Shown: piece by piece, positions 8,693 through 16,002 of the stretch
How positions within the stretch are numbered: position 1 is the stretch's first letter
How the letters are laid out: every line of letters begins with the position of its first letter
DNA from: Phocaeicola vulgatus ATCC 8482
Lineage (GTDB): Bacteria > Bacteroidota > Bacteroidia > Bacteroidales > Bacteroidaceae
NCBI RefSeq assembly: GCF_000012825.1
Contig: NC_009614.1
Location: forward strand, 4,154,001 to 4,218,000
Reading direction: 5' to 3'
DNA: 64,000 nucleotides
Notes under the pieces: generated by a model
Told to the model about the DNA's origin: nothing
Seen by the model: only the letters and a program-made list of their open reading frames with translations
Databases searched by the model: none
Translations under genes and position numbers: made by a program

Positions 8693-9979
8693 TTACACTT
8701 TTTTACCCGCAATGACCTCTATTAAGTTTTCTTTGCAGAAATACTTTTGAGCCAATATGCGTATTTCTTCTCTGGTGATTCCCCGAATGGCATCCAGCGA
8801 ACGGATAAAGAAGCGTTCGTCCAGCCCTGCCGTTTCTATATAAATCCAGGCATCAGACAAAGAAAAAGGTCCCTCGTACGACCGGCATAAATCGCCCAGC
8901 ATATAGTTCTTCACCATTTCCAATTCTTCTTGAGGAACGAGATCATTACACAATTTGTCCATCTCCCGATAAACTTCTGTTATGATAGAATCCACATATT
9001 CATTGGCCGCCTCGGTACTGACAGTCAGTATTCCCGTTCCCGGATAGGACACAATGCCTGCGCCGATACCGTATGTATATCCCTTGTCTTCACGGATATT
9101 GGACATCAGACGGCTCCCGAAATACCCTCCGAACAAAGTGACCATGACACGTGCCTTCAAAAAGTCCGGATGATGACGGTCCATTACGAAACATCCCATT
9201 TTCAAGGAACTTTGAAGTGCATCCTCACGTTCTATAAAGATACGCTTTTCTTTGGTGGTAACCGGAGGAACAAGCATTGTCTTTGCTTTTTCCGTCACTT
9301 CCCCCCATTGTCCACTTCCCAAGTTATCTTCTATACAACGGATAATTTCCGATGTGACCTTTCCCGAAATATATACCGAACAATTGCCCGAATGATAATA
9401 TTTCCGATAAAACGAACGGAGCACCTCCGGGGTAATCCGGTCATAATCCTCCGCTACCGCATAGCGCCCGAAAGGATGCTCCGGACCGAACAAGGCTGTA
9501 TTCAGCTGCTTTCGGGCAATCATTTCCACCCGGGTGCTGTTCACCAGGAATTGCTGTTTGTTCGTATCGGCCACCACGGAAAGTTCCTTTGCCGGAAACG
9601 TAGGAGCCTTTATCATCTCGGATATGACGGCCAGCGTGCGGGCAAAATATTTATTCAGAGAGTAAAGTGTTATGAATCCATAGTTCACGGAAGAAGATAA
9701 CTCCAGCCAGGCTCCATAATAATCCAATCGCTCCGCAATCTGTGAAGACGTTAAATTCCCAGCTCCCTCACGCAGCATCCTGTTGGCAAACATAGCCTGC
9801 AACGGCTGTTCCTGATTCCATTGTCCGCCTCCTATCAGAAGATCGAAACGTACAACATCCTCGGTTCCCGCATGAATGATATTCAAAGGCATCCCGTTCT
9901 TCATCGTCCTCCTGTCGGGACGGGTTATACTGAATTCGCTTAGTTGGCGGATTGGCGGTGGGGTGGTTCTGTCCAGCAT
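8693..9979 (-). CDS. M16 peptidase-like protein lacking the zinc-binding motif
   Basis: 428 residues with the overall pitrilysin/insulinase fold: an N-terminal M16 domain, then the C-terminal M16 segment with IREDKGYTYGIGAGIVSYPGTG, the usual R/Y substrate-binding region. The HxxEH zinc motif is replaced: the aligned stretch reads AMFANRMLREG, with Met, Asn and Arg at the His, Glu and His positions. It should therefore be non-catalytic, like the inactive halves of two-subunit M16 proteases. The gene follows kdsB directly (stop TAA then ATG). No active M16 partner is nearby. No signal peptide is seen. Confidence 0.85.
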   Translation of the reverse strand: MLDRTTPPPIRQLSEFSITRPDRRTMKNGMPLNIIHAGTEDVVRFDLLIGGGQWNQEQPLQAMFANRMLREGAGNLTSSQIAERLDYYGAWLELSSSVNYGFITLYSLNKYFARTLAVISEMIKAPTFPAKELSVVADTNKQQFLVNSTRVEMIARKQLNTALFGPEHPFGRYAVAEDYDRITPEVLRSFYRKYYHSGNCSVYISGKVTSEIIRCIEDNLGSGQWGEVTEKAKTMLVPPVTTKEKRIFIEREDALQSSLKMGCFVMDRHHPDFLKARVMVTLFGGYFGSRLMSNIREDKGYTYGIGAGIVSYPGTGILTVSTEAANEYVDSIITEVYREMDKLCNDLVPQEELEMVKNYMLGDLCRSYEGPFSLSDAWIYIETAGLDERFFIRSLDAIRGITREEIRILAQKYFCKENLIEVIAGKKV

Positions 9980-10738
9980 TTACTCCCCCTCCCTTTGTTT
10001 TAAAAATGCTTCGGCACGTGCCAGATCCTGAGGCGTATCAATGCCTATTGTCTCCACTTCACTGATTCCCACCTTAATAGTATAACCATTTTCCAGCCAA
10101 CGAAGCTGCTCCAACGATTCAGCCAGCTCCAGCGAAGATTGTGGAAGCGAAGTTATTTCTTTCAGTACATCGGCCCGATAAGCATACAGACCGATATGTT
10201 TATAGTAAGTATGCCCTTTCAGCCAGCCTTCCTTCTCCACATTACGCTGGAAAGGAATGATGGAACGGCTGAAATACAAAGCATTCATATTCTTACCGAC
10301 TACTACTTTGGGAGAGTTTACATTTTCCAAGGCTTCAAGCCCGTCATCCGGGATGAAAGGTTTCACTAAAGTCGCAATCTGTGTGGCAGGATCTTCAAAG
10401 CAAGCTTTCACGGCTTCAAGCTGTGATTTTTGAATAAAAGGTTCATCACCCTGGATATTTACAACCACATCATATCCTCGTCCTACTTTGGTATACGCTT
10501 CATAGCAACGGTCTGTGCCGCTTTTATGGTGAACGGAGGTCATGACCACTTTTCCGCCAAAAGCTTTTACAGCGGATTCAATGCGTTCATCGTCCGTCGC
10601 TACATATGCTTCATCCAATATGCCGGACACTTGTTCATAGACTCTCTGAATCACAGGCTTGCCTCCCAAGACGGCCAGAGGTTTGGCAGGAAAACGTGTA
10701 GAGGCATATCTTGCAGGAATAATTCCAATAAATTTCAT
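9980..10738 (-). CDS. kdsB: 3-deoxy-manno-octulosonate cytidylyltransferase
   Basis: Activates Kdo as CMP-Kdo for lipid A/LPS core synthesis, in the cytoplasm. The N-terminal signature GIIPARYASTRFPAKPL binds CTP, and NIQGDEPF near residue 95 and YFSRSIIPF are typical of KdsB. 252 residues, normal length. Its stop codon abuts the start of the M16-like gene, implying one transcript. Confidence 0.96.
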   Translation of the reverse strand: MKFIGIIPARYASTRFPAKPLAVLGGKPVIQRVYEQVSGILDEAYVATDDERIESAVKAFGGKVVMTSVHHKSGTDRCYEAYTKVGRGYDVVVNIQGDEPFIQKSQLEAVKACFEDPATQIATLVKPFIPDDGLEALENVNSPKVVVGKNMNALYFSRSIIPFQRNVEKEGWLKGHTYYKHIGLYAYRADVLKEITSLPQSSLELAESLEQLRWLENGYTIKVGISEVETIGIDTPQDLARAEAFLKQREGE

Positions 10739-10764
10739 GGTAGCATTTCTTTTATATATTCATG

Positions 10765-10794
10765 CAAAAGTAACAAAAACATTTCATACATTTG
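10765..10794. promoter_or_regulatory. back-to-back -7 boxes between kdsB and the FolK-like gene
   Basis: TACTTTTG on the minus strand (10765-10772) points to kdsB, and TACATTTG on the plus strand (10787-10794) points to the FolK-like gene. Both fit TAnnTTTG. No clear -33 element was found for either. Confidence 0.45.
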
Positions 10795-10816
10795 CACCAT
10801 TAATGCAATAAATGTT

Positions 10817-11191
10817 ATGGACGAACACCATTGTTTGCTTTGTATGGGCTCTAATACCAACCGTTACGCGCAACTCTCGGTTGCACGGGAAGCATTGCGC
10901 ACCACGTTTCCCGACATTCATTTCGGCGAGATGATGGAAACGGAAGCTGTTGGCAGCGGCTTTCACTCCCCTTTCAGCAATCAACTGGCAAAATTCAGCA
11001 CTACGCTTTCACCCGATTCCGTTCGTGATTTGTTTAAAGAATTGGAACGACGCAGCGGACGGATTCCCGAAGACAAGGCTCAAGGGGTGGTAAAACTGGA
11101 TATTGACCTGCTGGTCTTTGACAATAAGATATTGAAACCGGAAGATATGGAAAGAGAATATATCCGCCGTGGAATGTCTGTGCTCTTTTAG
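10817..11191 (+). CDS. small FolK-like (HPPK family) protein
   Basis: 124 residues. The N-terminus LLCMGSNTNRYAQLSVAREAL resembles the ALGSNxxxxxxxLxxAxxxL start of 6-hydroxymethyl-7,8-dihydropterin pyrophosphokinase. The VVKLDIDLLVFDNKIL segment resembles the metal-binding PRTIDLDILLY motif, retaining the two Asp residues. It is shorter than typical FolK (about 155-160) and the middle region is divergent, so it may be a compact HPPK or a relative with another role. The start ATG at 10817 is preferred: the open frame continues upstream to 10430 but only as antisense to kdsB. Confidence 0.65.
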   Translation: MDEHHCLLCMGSNTNRYAQLSVAREALRTTFPDIHFGEMMETEAVGSGFHSPFSNQLAKFSTTLSPDSVRDLFKELERRSGRIPEDKAQGVVKLDIDLLVFDNKILKPEDMEREYIRRGMSVLF

Positions 11192-11376
11192 AGCTTATAC
11201 CTTATTATATACTAATCATTATCACCTTGTGATACCCCGCCTCCATCCCCCCTATGGCAAACGATAGTGTTACTGAGAGGCCCAACCTGACAGGTGGGAA
11301 AACAGCTAAGTATTTTCATTGGCAGACCTAAGGCTTTCTACCAAGAAGGCTAAGGCTTTCCGGCCGTTCTATTTCT

Positions 11377-11460
11377 ATCTCCATAGGCTTTGGAGTTATC
11401 TCCATAACCTTTGGAGTTATCTCCGCAGCCTTTGGAGTTAACTCCAAAGCCTATGGAGAT
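11377..11460. repeat. four 21-bp palindromic repeat units in a 485-bp gene-free gap
   Basis: Four adjacent 21-bp units (11377, 11398, 11419, 11440), each of the form ATCTCC-N9-GGAGTT. Units 1-3 are direct variants; unit 4 is the exact reverse complement of unit 1. Together with three flanking bases this gives a perfect 25-bp inverted repeat (11374-11398 with 11439-11463). The rest of the gap between 11192 and 11677 holds no gene I can support, only some GGCTTTC-rich sequence upstream. Confidence 0.8.
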
Positions 11461-11677
11461 AGAACACAACAGAAAGAAAAGCCTTAACCTGCCTCAAAAA
11501 AGAGATTAGCTTTCCTTGAAAAAAACATTTCATAAGAACAGAAAGCACATTTTTTATCTCATCTGTTTGTTGTTTCCAATGATTCCTTATACATTTGCGT
11601 TTACTAACAATCCTGTTAAACAAGACTGCTAATCCCGAACTACCTTTATTTATATACAGGGAGATTCTGACCAATGA

Positions 11678-12090
11678 ATGCGGAAAAGAAGCAAGGATCA
11701 ATACCAAGCTACGTTGCAACTGGACCAAGTGGTATGGGACGGTGGTAACATCCGGGCACGGAAAGAGGTAACCCGTGCCACATCCGAAGTAGACAAACAG
11801 AAACTGGAAGTGGACATGTATGCCATCAACGAACGGGTAACCCCAACTTTTTTTTGGCATCCTGTTATTGAAAGAGCAATTGAAGCAAAACCAGCTTATG
11901 CAGGAAGAATTACAAAGGAATTATGACAATGTTGCAGCGTATGTAAAGAATGGCATTGCCAATCAAGCCGATTTGGATGCTGTAAAAGTGGAACAATTGA
12001 ACAACATACAGCAACGTCATACTCTAGAAGCTACCTATCGTGCTTACGGCAAGATGTTGAGTCTTGGGCCGCAAACTTCGAAATCAAAAA
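11678..12090 (+). pseudogene. TolC-family outer membrane efflux protein fragment, frameshifted
   Basis: Two frames together encode an internal piece of a TolC-type protein: DQYQATLQLDQVVWDGGNIR in one frame, then EQLKQNQLMQEELQRNYDN and IANQADLDAVKVEQLNNIQ in the next. The frames switch at about 11840-11850 in a run of C and T (ACCCCAACTTTTTTTT), consistent with one inserted base. Both the N-terminus with signal peptide and the C-terminal half are missing. At about 12060 the sequence passes into an ABC permease, so a deletion fused the two genes. Confidence 0.75.
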
Positions 12091-12091
12091 T

Positions 12092-13066
12092 ATGAATCTC
12101 AGCATAGTGGATAATGACCGCAGCCCCTATTCTACCCGATTAGTACAGAAAGTGGAAGCTTCCGAATATTTTCATCTGATAGATGTATCAAACAACTATC
12201 AGGAAGCGATGCAATGCATTGAAAAAGGAGATGCCGACCTCATTTTGGAAATCCCGCCACACTTTGAACGCGATTTGCTGAAAACCGGCGTAGCAAAAGT
12301 ACTGGTTTCAGCCAACACCGTAAATGGGACGAAAGGAACGTTGGGAAGTTCCTACCTCAGTAATATAGTGAATGCCTATGCCACTGAAATCCGGATTTCC
12401 CATTCCGGCTCTATTTCTCCCTCCCCGGTGATAAAAATAGATACCCAAGGACGTTTCAACCTCTATCTGGATTATAAGGTATTTATGGTTCCGGCACTGA
12501 TGGCGCAATTGTTGATGATGTTATGCGGATTTCTGCCAGCTCTTAATATTGTGAGTGAAAAAGAATTCGGAACCATCGAACAAATCAATGTGACTCCTGT
12601 AAGCAAGTTCACTTTCATTCTGGCCAAGCTGATTCCTTACTGGGTAGCCGGCATGCTGATCCTCACAATCAGTATCATTCTGGCATGGTTAGTCTATGGT
12701 CTGGTTCCGGCCGGTCATTTATGGCTGCTTCATTTCTTCGCATTGCTGTTCATTATCGTCATTTCGGGTATGGGACTGGTAGTTTCCAACTATTCCCGAA
12801 CCATGCAGCAGGCCATGTTTGTCATGTTTTTCTTTGTGATTATCATCATGCTGATGAGCGGATTATTCACCCCCATCAACAGTATGCCCGAGTGGGCTCA
12901 AGCCATCACCATAGCCAATCCCTTGAAATATTTTATACAAGTGACACGTATGGTCTATTTGAAAGGAAGCGGATTCGATGACTTGATCATGCAATTTATT
13001 GCCTTGCTTTTTATGGCTATCATGTTGAACGGTTGGGCCGTGTTCAGTTATAAAAAGAACTCATAA
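12092..13066 (+). CDS. N-terminally truncated ABC-2 type permease (remnant)
   Basis: 324 residues of an ABC-2 (YhhJ/YbhR-like) drug-export permease. The first membrane helix is absent: the open frame enters in the extracellular domain (ANFEIKNMNLSIVDND), just behind the TolC fragment. The five C-terminal membrane helices are intact, including LIPYWVAGMLILTISIILAW and the motif GLFTPINSMPEWAQ. The ATG at 12092 overlaps the stop of the TolC fragment (ATGA). In intact operons, a HlyD protein, ATPases and permeases stand beside TolC; here they are gone, so this is probably non-functional even though the frame is open. Confidence 0.75.
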   Translation: MNLSIVDNDRSPYSTRLVQKVEASEYFHLIDVSNNYQEAMQCIEKGDADLILEIPPHFERDLLKTGVAKVLVSANTVNGTKGTLGSSYLSNIVNAYATEIRISHSGSISPSPVIKIDTQGRFNLYLDYKVFMVPALMAQLLMMLCGFLPALNIVSEKEFGTIEQINVTPVSKFTFILAKLIPYWVAGMLILTISIILAWLVYGLVPAGHLWLLHFFALLFIIVISGMGLVVSNYSRTMQQAMFVMFFFVIIIMLMSGLFTPINSMPEWAQAITIANPLKYFIQVTRMVYLKGSGFDDLIMQFIALLFMAIMLNGWAVFSYKKNS

Positions 13067-13162
13067 CAGATAAATCGGAACATTTGCTTGTTTATCATTG
13101 TTAATATCAGTAGCTTAGCAGCCTATTGCTAACCTGATTTTAATTATCTAAAAGAAAAAGTT

Positions 13163-13819
13163 ATGAAATTCTTTATTGACACAGCTAATCTGGAACAAAT
13201 TCGCGAAGCAAACGCATTGGGCGTACTGGACGGTGTAACTACTAATCCCTCTTTAATGGCTAAAGAAGGTATTAAGGGAGTTGAGAACCAACATAAGCAT
13301 TACATCGAGATATGTAATATTGTGGATGGAGATGTCAGCGCCGAAGTCATTGCCACCAATTACGAAGGAATGATCAAAGAGGGTGAAGAACTGGCAGCCC
13401 TTAATCCACACATTGTAGTAAAAGTTCCTTGTATTGAGGACGGCATCAAAGCTATCAAATATTTCAGCAATAAAGGAATCCGTACCAATTGTACACTGGT
13501 TTTCTCTGCCGGACAGGCATTACTTGCGGCAAAGGCGGGGGCTACCTATGTATCTCCGTTTGTCGGCAGACTGGATGATATTTGCAATGACGGTGTAGGA
13601 CTGGTTGCACAAATTGTAGAATTGTACCAAACTTATGACTACAAGACACAAGTTCTTGCCGCCTCCATCCGAAACACCTTACATATATTACAATGTGCGG
13701 AAGTGGGAGCAGATGTAGTAACCTGCCCGTTATCCGCCATTAAAGGCCTTCTAAACCATCCATTGACAGATATAGGATTAGAAAAGTTCCTGGCCGATTA
13801 CAAAAAGGTTAACGGATAA
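13163..13819 (+). CDS. fsa: transaldolase / fructose-6-phosphate aldolase-like protein (TalC/MipB)
   Basis: 218 residues, the short transaldolase subfamily that includes FSA. The N-terminus MKFFIDTANLEQIREANALG, DGVTTNPSLMAKEG and the Schiff-base lysine in HIVVKVPC (about Lys86) are all present, as is GADVVTCPLSAIKGLLNHPLT near the end. It acts in the cytosolic pentose phosphate/fructose pathway. Whether it is a true transaldolase or an FSA-type aldolase is not resolved by sequence inspection. A strong terminator follows immediately. Confidence 0.92.
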   Translation: MKFFIDTANLEQIREANALGVLDGVTTNPSLMAKEGIKGVENQHKHYIEICNIVDGDVSAEVIATNYEGMIKEGEELAALNPHIVVKVPCIEDGIKAIKYFSNKGIRTNCTLVFSAGQALLAAKAGATYVSPFVGRLDDICNDGVGLVAQIVELYQTYDYKTQVLAASIRNTLHILQCAEVGADVVTCPLSAIKGLLNHPLTDIGLEKFLADYKKVNG

Positions 13820-13820
13820 T

Positions 13821-13855
13821 AAAAAGCCTTCTCTCGCCATGAGGGAAGGCTTTTT
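13821..13855 (+). terminator. intrinsic terminator after the transaldolase gene
   Basis: Stem AAAAAGCCTTC/GAAGGCTTTTT with a short loop and flanking A and T runs, 1 base after the stop; usable in both directions. Confidence 0.9.
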
Positions 13856-13970
13856 ACAACCATAACACAGAACTAATAATTTTCTGAATGTCGCTTATTA
13901 TTAGCAAATAGTCGAATGGTGTTGTTTCATTCCAATTAAATTTATTCTTTTACTTTAAATAACATCAAGA

Positions 13971-14894
13971 ATGATAAAAGGACATACCGACATAGACATC
14001 TGGAATACCGGCTTTTTCATTAACGCAGATTATTTTTCCGATGATTTCATTATTTATAATAATACGGGAAAAGATCTTACCCGCAAGACTCTTGCCCATC
14101 CTTTCTTTCACAACAATTCATATAAAACGACCTATACTTCATTTATACTGTGCCTTTCCGGAACTTCTGAAATAGAAATAGACTCCATCAACTATTCTAC
14201 TAAAGAGAATACATTACTAATGATGGTGCCTAATCAAATAATTAAATATAATAAAATAAGCGAGGATTACAAAGCACATCTCATCATGATATCTAATAAA
14301 TATTTTGATACCCGAGATAATTTTTATAAAATGATGTCTCTTTTAATTCCTCTAAAAAATCATCCATGTGTCAATTTGAATATCGCGGAAACAGATTTAT
14401 TGAAAACATATCATGTATTGCTTTACAAAAAAATCAGTGAAGAAAATAATCTGTTTCGTGATTTTACCATACAATATCTGATACAAGCTACTTTCTACGA
14501 AGTATGCCAGCTCCTACTAAAGCATCTGGAAATAAAAAAGAAAAAACTGCCGCATAAAGAAGACATATTCAAACAGTTTTTAAAACTGGTAGAAACCCAT
14601 CATTATAAAGAAAGAGACATTTCTTTTTATGCTGAGAAACTTTGTCTAACCCCTAAGTATTTATCTTCCATAATCCGGGATGTTAGCGGAGAACTGGCAG
14701 GAAACTGGATTGACAATTATGTAATTATTGAAGCAAAAGCCCTACTGATTTCTTCCAACCTTACCATTCAGGAGATTTGCTATAAACTGAATTTTTCTAC
14801 TCCGTCCTCATTCACCCGTTTCTTTAAACGAATAACCGGCATGTCACCAAGAAAATTCAGAACACTAAAAGTTTTTCCCAACTTAATAGAATAA
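13971..14894 (+). CDS. AraC-family transcriptional regulator
   Basis: 307 residues: an N-terminal cupin-like sensor region (about 1-170) and a C-terminal AraC/XylS DNA-binding domain (about 200-300) with two helix-turn-helix units. The second ends in the family signature FSTPSSFTRFFKRITGMSPRKFR. Likely an autonomous regulator: it has its own intergenic regions on both sides, and neighbours of unrelated function. The nearest regulated gene cannot be inferred. Base composition is more AT-rich than its neighbours. Confidence 0.92.
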   Translation: MIKGHTDIDIWNTGFFINADYFSDDFIIYNNTGKDLTRKTLAHPFFHNNSYKTTYTSFILCLSGTSEIEIDSINYSTKENTLLMMVPNQIIKYNKISEDYKAHLIMISNKYFDTRDNFYKMMSLLIPLKNHPCVNLNIAETDLLKTYHVLLYKKISEENNLFRDFTIQYLIQATFYEVCQLLLKHLEIKKKKLPHKEDIFKQFLKLVETHHYKERDISFYAEKLCLTPKYLSSIIRDVSGELAGNWIDNYVIIEAKALLISSNLTIQEICYKLNFSTPSSFTRFFKRITGMSPRKFRTLKVFPNLIE

Positions 14895-14968
14895 AAACAT
14901 ATAATATCTTGCCACCTGCCCTTATCTTCATGAATGAAGACAAGTACTTTTCCCACCTCGCCCGGTCT

Positions 14969-15796
14969 CTATTTGAACTTCAAATATCCTATGCGAGTAT
15001 ATTTTATTCCTTTGTTCTCATAATGAGAAAGAACTTTAGCCGATTTTAAATACAAACTTTCATGGACATTGATTTTTTTTGTATAACAGCTCAACATATC
15101 CGGTGACATACTGGAAGCCGCCGCCTTTATAATGAAAGTATAACGGTTGCCATCAGCATCAGCGGCAAGCACACTCTGGTCCACATAATATCCGGTTGTT
15201 TTGTATATGTCCAGTTGTAACCTTATCCCTAAGACTTCTAAACGCAAGTCGGATAGTTTTTCTCCCGGCTGACCGATAAAACGACTGCCAGCCGGCAAAT
15301 GATGTTTTCTGATAACCGTTTCATAATGCACAGTAGCAAAAGCCTTCGCTAACATTGCCAGCTTCTTATCCCTAGGATTTCGGGCCTCAAATTTGTGTGC
15401 CAGCCAAAGTACATAGTTAGGATCAATGTAATAAACCTCCGCTAATCTTTTTCCACGATATTTTCCAAATGCGACTATATCCTCGGATATTCCATAATAA
15501 GGTTCAAAAAAAGTATTGTCTTTTACTTTCAGCAGGACGTTACAGTTCTGCAAATACTGAAAAGCACGTTCTGCCGCATCATTAAAAGTGACAGCCAGCG
15601 ATTGAATAAACAAAGGGGAATAAATATTGTCCGGAAATATACGCCATAATGCATAATATGATCGGTAAGGGGTAGAAACACTGATTGCATAATATCCCGC
15701 ATCTTCTCTACGGCCTTTATTGAAGTTATCTATTTTTTGGAAAACTCTCTCGGCCATAACATTAGTTATCTGATACAGAGTTACATCTCTATCCAT
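14969..15796 (-). CDS. uncharacterised protein with an ExoX C-terminal-like segment
   Basis: 275 residues, no signal peptide. Around residues 110-135 it contains FGKYRGKRLAEVYYIDPNY, which resembles the small domain found at the C-terminus of exonuclease X-like proteins (pattern FGKYKGKxLxEVxxxDPxYLxWL). The DEDD nuclease domain itself is absent. The rest is not recognised. It stands alone between AraC and the PBP1A gene; the C-terminal IKYTRIGYLKFK ends 75 bases from the AraC stop (convergent). Confidence 0.7.
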   Translation of the reverse strand: MDRDVTLYQITNVMAERVFQKIDNFNKGRREDAGYYAISVSTPYRSYYALWRIFPDNIYSPLFIQSLAVTFNDAAERAFQYLQNCNVLLKVKDNTFFEPYYGISEDIVAFGKYRGKRLAEVYYIDPNYVLWLAHKFEARNPRDKKLAMLAKAFATVHYETVIRKHHLPAGSRFIGQPGEKLSDLRLEVLGIRLQLDIYKTTGYYVDQSVLAADADGNRYTFIIKAAASSMSPDMLSCYTKKINVHESLYLKSAKVLSHYENKGIKYTRIGYLKFK

Positions 15797-15943
15797 AATT
15801 ACCTCCTATCTTCATAAGGTAAAGATTTTCTTTTTGTAAATATAGTATTTTCTTACGAAACAGCAAGGGTTTTCACTATTTTTACATAAATTATTTTCCA
15901 CAACACCAAGTAGAGAAAGCACCTTTTATAAAAGGTATATCAA

Positions 15944-15986
15944 TAAAAAAAGTCTGTTTGCTTTTCCTTGCAAACAGACTTTTTTA
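15944..15986. terminator. bidirectional terminator after the PBP1A gene
   Basis: Perfect 11-bp stem AGTCTGTTTGC/GCAAACAGACT (15951-15961 with 15970-15980), flanked by AAAAAAA and TTTTTT, 17 bases past the PBP1A stop on the minus strand. Confidence 0.9.
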
Positions 15987-16002
15987 TTGATAAATCTTTC
16001 AA

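Noticed and set aside
11377..11460. CRISPR-like spacing of the 21-bp units
   Set aside because: Units are directly adjacent with no spacers, and the last is inverted; no cas genes in the window.
14921..14944. Inverted repeat CTTATCTTCA/TGAAGACAAG between convergent genes
   Set aside because: One mismatch and a weak T run; too weak to call a terminator.
15921..15936. 16-bp perfect palindrome ACCTTTTATAAAAGGT
   Set aside because: Close to the PBP1A terminator, AT-rich and without a gene context that would make it an operator; could be chance.
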